From: Tulasnella sp. 424
Taxonomy: Eukaryota; Basidiomycota; Agaricomycetes; Cantharellales; Tulasnellaceae
Length of the DNA stretch: 64,000 bases
NCBI GenBank assembly: GCA_019633425.1
Contig: WSUB01000200.1
Location: forward strand, 1-64,000
Reading direction: 5' to 3'
The translations under genes and the position numbers were made by a program. The notes beneath the pieces were generated by a model. The model saw only the letters and a list, made by a program, of their open reading frames with translations, did no database searches and had not been told where the DNA came from. The stretch's first letter is position 1, and every line of letters starts with the position of its first letter. This document shows positions 56,456 to 64,000 of the stretch, in pieces.

Positions 56456-57496
56456 ATGGCCGCCGAAGTCCACGCATCGTTGAGCAGGGATTACTGGAGG
56501 GCACCAACGCTCTCTACGACGCCTACAGACCCACTTAACCTGCGGAGTAGCTGTATTTCATCCAATCGCATTTAAGCAATCCACAAGGCCCTCTCAACGT
56601 CCTCGAGTAAGCTCTCTTGTGACGAATCGCGTTTTACATTCCGCGGACTAACTACTTCGGACGCCGGGTCCTGTCAGACTAGGCGCTGGGACAAGTATAT
56701 TCACTCGCTGTTTGCTCGCGCACAAGACCGGGCCAACTTCATGCAGTAGAGCCGAGTGCGGGTATAAAAGAAGAATTCAGCAGGATCGTCGTCGACGAAC
56801 GCGTATGGGTATGTTGGAGAGAACTGGAGAGGACGACGGCTGGGCGGATTCGGTCGCGGTCACCCAGGTACGCCTTTGGCTTTGAGCATGAAAACCAGTC
56901 GGCCGGCTGATAACTCGGCTGGGCAGGCGTGGCATTGGTGCCCGGATTTTGACAGAACGCTAGTACGCCTCCCCTCCTCTTGCGACCTTTATCTGATGGT
57001 CTAGAGCGCTCTATTAGGCGGAGTTCGTTCGGCTCCTTAAACCGGGCGGCGTGGTCGTCCTGATTTGGAACCTCAAGGGTATGAGCGTTGCTTGGGTGGC
57101 GACTAATCGAAGAGCTTATGAAGCGTATGAGCAAGGCACCCCGCAATTTCGACTTGGTTTATGGCGCAAGATGTACGACGTTCCAGCCATCAGGTTTTTC
57201 TCGCGCCAGGAAGAACGAGAAGTCACCTGGACCTTGCCAGCTACTGTTGACCGTGCGTCCCACTACTTCACTTCAGATCGATATTACCAGCTGATGACAA
57301 TGCACGCTCAGGAGTTGTGGAAAGAGTTTTCACCAAAATTTATGTGGCCGTTCTGGATCAAGACCAAAGGGACAAGCTACGAACGGCATTCAAAGCTAAC
57401 ACAGAGAGGGGAGAGAGCCGGAGATGGCTCGATTAGGAACAAGGGGTCTTTGAATATCCTCGTAGGGACTTAGTGATCCTTTTAACTAAGAACTAG
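56456..57496 (+). pseudogene. Dead copy of the block A methyltransferase
   Basis: Aligns with 45188-46260 throughout. Exon 1 has lost one base after the codons for MAAEVH and has two nonsense changes, where the intact copy reads TPYPAEQL-like sequence (TAC to TAA and CAA to TAG, near 56537 and 56549). Exon 2 has lost about 14 nt around 56730. The last exon has an in-frame TAG near 57434. The central exon (AEFVRLLKPGGVVVLIWNL) is still well preserved. No function expected. Confidence 0.85.
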
Positions 57497-58250
57497 ACAA
57501 ACGGGTGTCGGACTGTTATTGCGGGGATGTTATTAAATCGTGACGGGTGCTCGGTATGCAGTATATTGCTGTGGTTATCTCCTCTAATTCTTTTCTTGTA
57601 TTTGTCGCAAAAAAAAGGAAGGTCTCCTCGAGTGAGTGCGACTTGAAGGGCCCCTCGTTTACTCGACATTCCAGCATGCAAACACAATCTGCGACATATT
57701 CTTTATCATTGGGATTCAATTTGGTTTCTACTTCTAGCTGTGTGTGGGATGATGTGCAGTTCGAGATATCAACCAAACTCTGAAGGAGCGATTAGGACAG
57801 TAGTCGGTGGAGCAGATACTTGAGCATCGTTGCGGAAATTGGGAAGCCATGTCGAGATGGAATGCTCGGCCCCATCTTTGGTACATTGCGTATTCCTCGT
57901 TCAGAGCTGTGTGCCTCGAGAAGTACGCAGATGCACCGGTAAGTTTAATACACCAGCTATGGACACTTGACGCAAGGTGACACTCAAAATGCTGCTAGCA
58001 TGTTCTGACATCTCTGTCTTTGAATGCCGCAGAATATACGGCAATCAACTAATACATTTACGTGTATATCAGACAAAGAGAGAAATGGCGGCCTCCGAGC
58101 TTATATTCGACATGAAGCAAGAATCCGATCTGCAGAGATACGATGTTGTCGAAATATTCTGGCATTCCGAGTCTTTAGAGTAGTTCAAACACAAGACGCT
58201 TGAAAGATACGGGTAAGCTCGGAACATGAAGTCGATGTAACACAGCCGTA
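57497..58250. other. Convergent 3' region, no gene seen
   Basis: Counterpart of 46261-47101; no supported coding sequence. Confidence 0.45.
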
Positions 58251-59624
58251 TCAACTTACAGCCTTGATTTCATAACGACCGATTTGGGTTTTGAGTTTGG
58301 GGTCGTCTTGCCGAAGAGGAGTGCCAGGCTTAACAAAGTAGATGGATGCACCCGAAGTGTCGAGATGGACCTCTGTGGTCTTGAAATCTTTCCTCGTAGC
58401 GATGTATTTAACAGCATCAGTCTCTCGCGGATTAAATTCTGCGCATTCCCATCGTCACATCAATGGCACCAATATTGCCGAAGGGATGTCAGTTTATTCG
58501 GGCTGACAGGTGGGCGGTGATGTTGAACGGACCGGCTAGGGATGCCTCAAGTGAGCCATCCGACAAGATGTTCCAAACACATGAGACGGCTCTATCGCGC
58601 GTGCCATCGATCGCAGTCACTCCGCTTGCGATCTGAAGTTCATATTGATAGCTCAAAACGCATTAAAGGGTTAGCCCTTGCCGATGGCTGTCACTTAGTT
58701 GAAGTACTCAACTCAGTGTTTAACACTTTGTATGAAAGGGAAAGGTCCCCATGGCTATTTGCGGCGTTCTAGTTGAACACGTGAGAGATTCTTCATAGCA
58801 TACACCCAGCAACAACCTTACCAGGCATCCAATGGGGTGGGGTTCGGGTGACGATATAAAGCAAATAACAAGGGCTTCTTGACGATCTATTGTGGTACCG
58901 GTTTGAAAGTGGTATTCTGCTCGAAGGAATCCGTTCGGGGAAGTGTAATTGAATGGGGGTCGTCCCCGCGCTATGTATTGCGGCCGGCCGGCCCCGTCCT
59001 CCACCACGACACGGAGTATCCCGATCTGTCTCCCCAGAGTAGAGGGATCAAATGCGCGGCCAATTGGAGGAATTGAGTGTTGTGACCTGATCTCCGTTGC
59101 TTCTCTCTCGGCTTGGATGGTCGGTTGTAGAGCCAAACCCTGGTCAGAAGCAAGGATCACGGTTGAAGCACCAGGGCTGAATGTCGTCTCCGACCTGCAG
59201 ACAATTGGAGAAGTGAGCAAATAGGTCACGTAGTATGACATGAAGAATGGGCTTTGAATTTGGACTTACCAGCTCGGCGTCGCGGTTCCCACCTCTGCAG
59301 GCGCCTCGACCAGAGGATAATGATCAAATAGTGCCTCGACAAAGAGACACCAGTCATTCCGTTTTGACGGATTGAGTCGTGCAAACCACCGAAGAGCTTT
59401 ATGCCGTAACCGACTTCGCGCGAAAAGGAGCATCCGACCTTGATCATTAGACCACCCTTCTGTAAAGGCCAGCTCCTCTATAGCTGCTACGAACTCTTCA
59501 CACTCGTTTCCATCGATGCCTCTGAGAACTATTTCAGAGGCTCCTACCAAAGGTGTTGAAGGATAAGAGCTACAATTTAATAGGTACGGTTGTAACAGCC
59601 TGTCTTACTTTCAGCGCTCGTCAT
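58251..59624 (-). pseudogene. Degenerate copy of the capsid-like gene, block B
   Basis: ATG 59624 and the capsid-like exon (59550-59272: IVLRGIDGNECEEFVAAI, RWFARL, WCLFVEALFDHYP) are intact, as is the following exon (SETTFSPGASTVILASDQG). In the last third, the EYF segment is followed by TAA where copy A has a Gln codon (near 58690), and frames shift around 58430-58500. The terminal TTEVHLDTS segment survives. A shortened product with capsid-like domain only remains possible. Confidence 0.55.
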
Positions 59625-62266
59625 TTGGAGGAATTGACTCGGCGATTTTGCAAACGTTTCGGCGCAAAGAATGAGCTCGCGGTCTAGTGGGTGGAGGGGT
59701 TAGAACGTGTACATCAGGCACGCAGACGGCGTGTTCCGATCAAAGCACAATATTCCCGGCTAGCAATGACGGTTTGCCTTCGGCGATGGGAGATCGTCTC
59801 ATGTGTGACATACGACGCTCCTATTTTGCTCAAATAGAATTCGATCATCCTCTAACACCCAATTGCCAATGATTACGGTAACAGTTTGACTCCCACTACC
59901 GAAACCATCGCTCGCGCCGTAGATGTCGCCTCAAGTATTTAGTGGCAATGTCTCTGCTAATGGAGTTTGGTTTCAACAGCAATTTCCTCATACTTCAAAA
60001 CGTAAGGTTATGAGCCATTGTCCTCCTTTCGAGTCCTCGTCCTTGTACCACCACACCCAGGAGGGTGAGAGAAAGTAAGTTCCCACTAATCGCTTGATAG
60101 CTACGATGCAAAATAAAGGGCACAAGGTACAAGCGGCAACTGAGGCCAAAATAGTCGTACGTGGCGACAGGGTATGGCTCGGGTAGAAAATTGAAATCCG
60201 GAAGCGTCTTCATACGAAATTAGTGGTGTTCAAGCTAATGGATAAGGAAACGCACATTGTTGATATATTAGTTATAGGAGCAAATGGCAGTGGCGATAAT
60301 TGTTGGAGAGACCTGCTCCCGGTCCACTCATTTTGAGATACTCGATGGCACAGATGATCAACAGCGATATATGCATTGACTTAACTTTTATTTCAACTCT
60401 ACAGCAGCGAGCTATCGGCCCATCGGAGGTGTGTTAATTCCTCAGTTCAGATCCTCCAGCATGTTGCAACGACGGAAGACTTGAGAATAATAACGTCTCC
60501 CAATGGGGCTCTCACAATCATCTGAGCTAACGACGTGTTTGTCGGTAAATAAATCTCAACTAGGCGAGTTTCATCCCCAGAAGACAACCGGTTTCCCGTT
60601 GATCAAAGTGTTCATTGGGACCGAACCTAGCCAGGATATTCCCCTATCCCCTAAATGAATCAATCAAAGGCGGCTTCTTTATATGGACATTAAACTAGCC
60701 AAGGCAGGAGGTTCGTGGATATAGTCGGACATCGCTGTACCGCTGTGGCCGATCTCCAAACGTGAGGGATCCGCGGCTGGCCGCTCATAGCGATGGAGTA
60801 AACCTTTGCCCGCAATCGGTCCCTGGTTGCTGACAGCGAGGCTGTTCAAACCTCTAAGGCTGCATCGAGTTGCCGCCCTCTTACAACAATTAGGCAGGTT
60901 TTGCCTTTTCCTATCGCCGCTCACATTGGCAGCGGTAAATACAGAACGGCAATTCCACACACTTAGCCATTATACGACCACGGCTTTTCGAAGAATTCCC
61001 GAGCTCAGGTTGATGGCGATACGTTCAAAGGCCATCGAGCTCTGGGGGACAGGCATACCTCGACGAATTTCAGCGAGATACAGAGCCCAACGGCTGAAAG
61101 TGGTGGACGGCAAAGCGAAAGAGGAATACTTCCAACACCCGCAACGTACAGTCGTAGGCAGGTGCCAAAGTGGGATAGGACGCAGCCAGGGCCCCAAAAC
61201 CCGACCATAGCAGAACAGCGACGATGACGGCAACGACGGGACAAGCACCTCTTGATGTATCGTATTATAAGATTCTCAACGATTTCAGACGAATGGAGAT
61301 CGCTCAAGGGAAGTGAGCGACGGGGAGATGCTCAGGCTGCCCGAAACAGCTTCGTGAAAGGTTGATCTAATGTAAACATGCAGAGTTTCCCGTGATATGG
61401 CTTGATCGGTACGTTGATGAATGACGATACTATTTGACACAACGTCGTTCCGGTTAGAGAAACCAGAAGGGCCGCGCGGTGACGAGCGGCTCCGCAATTG
61501 AAGAAACAGAATGGATTTTGGGAAGAAGTCGCAAGATTCACTGCATTCGACGTCGTTTCAAGTTGATTCCGTGCTGTGTTTCAGACATGGGCGAAGGGAA
61601 CCTTAGCATTTGGTCCGTGGAAAAAAGGGAAGGTTTTGCCTTCGTTGTTTATATATGTACCTCTCTTGGAATCATCCCCAGCCCAAAATCACCCCTTCGC
61701 ATCACACATCCTCCCAGTAGACTTTGGAGCCTTTGTACGTACACCAAATTTTGTGGTGCTGCGGGGAAAGTCGCAACTGGGCGCACGACCGACCTTCAGC
61801 ATCGTTCGGTGAAGGAACAAGATGCGCACTACTGCTGTTGCTGAACGTGATCTCCCAGCTACAAGACGTGCGGCGACAATGATCAAATGCGCAACACTGT
61901 TAGTGGATGGGCTGGGCCGAACCTGCCAAGACGTCTTCACCCACTGGGAGCCGCAGCAACGCTCGATCCTCCTTCCCACACGATTACAATAAATTGGCTT
62001 TAAGGCCTCACTGCTGTATGTCTACTCGAAAGTCTAAGGGTTTAATTGAGAGAGATCGGGGAAGGTGGGGCGGGCCAAGATCTCGGGTCATTTTAGAATT
62101 CAGCCGTTTCGGAGATCTGCGAGGGTGTCCCGTTCAATCGGTGGCTTAATATCAACAGCTTGGCAACGTAGGCCCCACCGCGCCAGCTGAACACGTATAT
62201 CCCAGCGCAAGGACAAGACGGCCTGCCGTATGACTACTATTCCGCGAAAGAATAGGAGGACTGGCC
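59625..62266. other. Duplicated sequence of block B, coding status unclear
   Basis: Aligns with 48492-49411 and 51218-53090 of block A. A 134-codon plus-strand frame at 60806-61210 and the TATA-preceded short frame at about 61822 are counterparts of the doubtful frames in block A. The empty site of the transposon-like insertion lies near 60475. Confidence 0.4.
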
Positions 62267-62274
62267 TATATAGA
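62267..62274 (+). promoter_or_regulatory. TATA box of family copy E
   Basis: TATATAGA, 128 nt before the ATG at 62395; sequence context almost identical to copy D. Confidence 0.6.
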
Positions 62275-62394
62275 GGTGCTTTGGGACACGTATCCTCGCC
62301 ACAAGAGACGTTCCTGCCCTCCCTCCCTAGTTGACTTCTTGCATCCTCGTCTCAACCCAGCTCTCATCGAAATCACCCCCTCTCGATATTCGCC

Positions 62395-63479
62395 ATGCTT
62401 TGCAACTTGTTCTCGACCATCTCGACCCGCAAGTCGGCGGCTCATCCTACCACCAATGCGCAACCCCAAGCGCAGGCTCGACCGGACGAACTCCATCCAG
62501 CCCCGCTCAAAAGGCCCTCGAAACTAAGAGGAGCCCTTCGAACCGTACTTCAAGTCTTTCATTTACGACGTTCTAGCCCCAAGGTGATTTCTGCCCGAAG
62601 CGTTCTCGCCCGTTTTACAGGACCCTGACGCTCTTGATCCAGAACGATCAGCTGAGTCAAGACCACCAAGTATATCAGACCACGATCGCTACCCCGCTTC
62701 AGGTTTGTTGCAATAGTGGCTTGAGTGTCCCTAGTTCGTCCCCGGCTAACTACACCCTTCCCCTTGTCATTTAGCACACATCGATTCCAACGCAAGATAA
62801 TAAGCTTTTATCCACTTCCCCTGTCCCCTTGTCGGCTGCGACCCCATCTACCGCCGCCAGCTTGGCGGCATTGGCCGATATCTCTCCTCTTTTCGCGCCG
62901 CAACCCGCTGAGTCGGCCATAACACCAGCAACTACATTCTCTTGTCCTTCCGCCTTCCCCTCTCCTCTCGCCGCCCCCGACCTCATCTCCACCAAAGAGA
63001 TGATAGCGAACCTGGAGTCCGCCGTCTCCGGCCTTGAACGTCAAGCGGCTCACCAAGCCCATACTCACAAGCTCGACAACACCGACGCGAAAGCCGAGGC
63101 TCGGGAGCGAAGAGAAGACCGATCGGCCCGCGAGAGAGAGAGTCGTAAGAAGGTCGAGGAGTGGATGCCGCGACAACGCGACCCGCGATGCGACGTGGAG
63201 GATGCGGCGGGAGAAGTTCTCCGTCATCTGGAGAAGGCGAAGGAGAAGAAGGAAAGCCTTAAAAAGAGGATCCTCCGAGTCGAGTTGGGAGGTCGATCTG
63301 ACTCTCTTACGCCCGACGAGGCCTTGCAGGGACTCGGCCTCGTCGACGTTTCGGGAGAGGAAGCCTGCCATTCGTCGGGGTATGACAAGCGCGGTCGGGG
63401 ACTATCCAACGCACCTCGTCCTGGATCTCGTGTGTGGTTCAAGAACGGTCGGGATCTTCCGGGGCCTCATGGTTATTAG
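62395..63479 (+). CDS. First-exon family, copy E (duplicate of copy D)
   Basis: Exons 62395-62583 (63 codons), 62643-62702 (20 codons) and 62775-63479 give 317 codons; exon 1 and exon 3 have exactly the lengths of copy D, and exon 2 is one codon shorter. Splice sites are conserved, although the first intron ends in a slightly changed sequence. The charged helical region and C-terminus (LTPDEALQGLGLVDV, RPGSRVWFKNGRD) are retained with scattered replacements. It is the only one of the three main duplicated genes of block B that stays open, which suggests selection to keep it. Function unknown. Confidence 0.6.
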
Positions 63480-64000
63480 GTTTGTGTCCCTTCCCTCCTT
63501 TAGAGCGACCGCTCGAATACATCTTTGTCGCGACGGCTGACCGAGAACTCGTTCCACCAGGCCCCTTTCCATAAACTTGCTCAAGCTCTTTGACCTCCTT
63601 CGGACTGGTTCCGTTGCCTGAGCTCCTTCTCTCTCTCGTAGCCTGTATTAGACTTTTCCCGGTAACTCAGTCTTAGTTTTGCTCCAACATTTTTCCATCT
63701 CGTCTTCCTCTCCTCGCTTCTCGTGGTTGTTTCTTTTACTGTTTTTGTCTCTCGAACGTCCTTTGTATCCCATCGAGCCTTTGGACTGGATCCTTCGGAC
63801 TCGCTTACTCGTCTCGTTTCTTCCCTCTTAGACTGTATTAGACTTTTTGGTTTCCGGTTAATCGGTTTTCGTTTCGCGGTGCGGACTTGTTGTTGTTTTC
63901 GTCTCGTCTTTCTCTCCTCGGCTCTCGTGTATCGTTTCCTCTACTGTTTTTGTCTTCTGTGCGTCCTTTGTATCCCATCGAGTCTCGGTTTCTCGTCCAC

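Larger units (their letters stand above)
56205..64000 (+). repeat. Segmental duplication, block B
   Basis: Direct copy of block A, lacking the 49412-51217 insertion and running past the window end. Many small indels separate the copies. Confidence 0.9.

Overview
The window reads as nuclear DNA of an agaricomycete (basidiomycete) fungus. Genes on both strands are split by many short GT..AG introns of roughly 50-80 nt, two of them GC..AG. The conserved proteins are eukaryotic housekeeping proteins: CDC27/APC3, prolidase, an aprataxin-like protein, Lcp5/neuroguidin, CCT1, Vps23/TSG101, histone H2B and a sphingoid-base kinase. The kinase, kinase-TPR, capsid-like and trypsin-like protease genes are of types expanded in mushroom-forming fungi. 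I built the exon models by hand from splice signals, reading-frame phase and remembered family conservation. Most close exactly in frame.

Layout. 1-4.1 kb: three copies (A partial, B truncated, C apparently complete; minus strand) of an unrecognised gene family with a shared first exon. 5.1-9.7 kb: two related protein kinase genes (minus), the second broken by three small deletions. 10.1-14.7 kb: CDC27 and an acidic low-complexity protein. 14.7-18.1 kb: mostly non-coding. 18.1-25.2 kb: prolidase, aprataxin-like HIT/zinc-finger protein, LCP5 (minus) and CCT1. 25.9-37.4 kb: an accessory cluster with a trypsin-like protease interrupted by one TGA, two divergently transcribed kinase-TPR fusion genes, a truncated TPR gene tail, a small relic and an assembly gap that looks artefactual. 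38.1-44.9 kb: VPS23, histone H2B and a sphingoid-base kinase (all minus).

44.9-64 kb: two direct copies of a block of about 10 kb. Block A (about 44.93-54.85 kb) carries a methyltransferase, a capsid-like gene, a 1.8 kb insertion with terminal inverted repeats, and a further member of the first-exon family. Block B (56.2 kb to the window end) carries the same order without the insertion. In B the methyltransferase and capsid-like genes are broken, while the first-exon-family member is open.

Two systems stand out. (1) The first-exon family (copies A, B, C at the left, D and E at the right) keeps a 57/63-codon first exon, a tiny second exon and phase-0 introns. C and D also share a 3' motif, but the third exons encode unrelated proteins. 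(2) The kinase-TPR pair shares its internal intron positions, and the plus-strand member has a TPR array of almost identical 120-bp units. That pattern suits a rapidly recombining recognition receptor, such as those proposed for fungal non-self recognition. These readings are inference. The exon structures, repeats and disruptions are read from the sequence.
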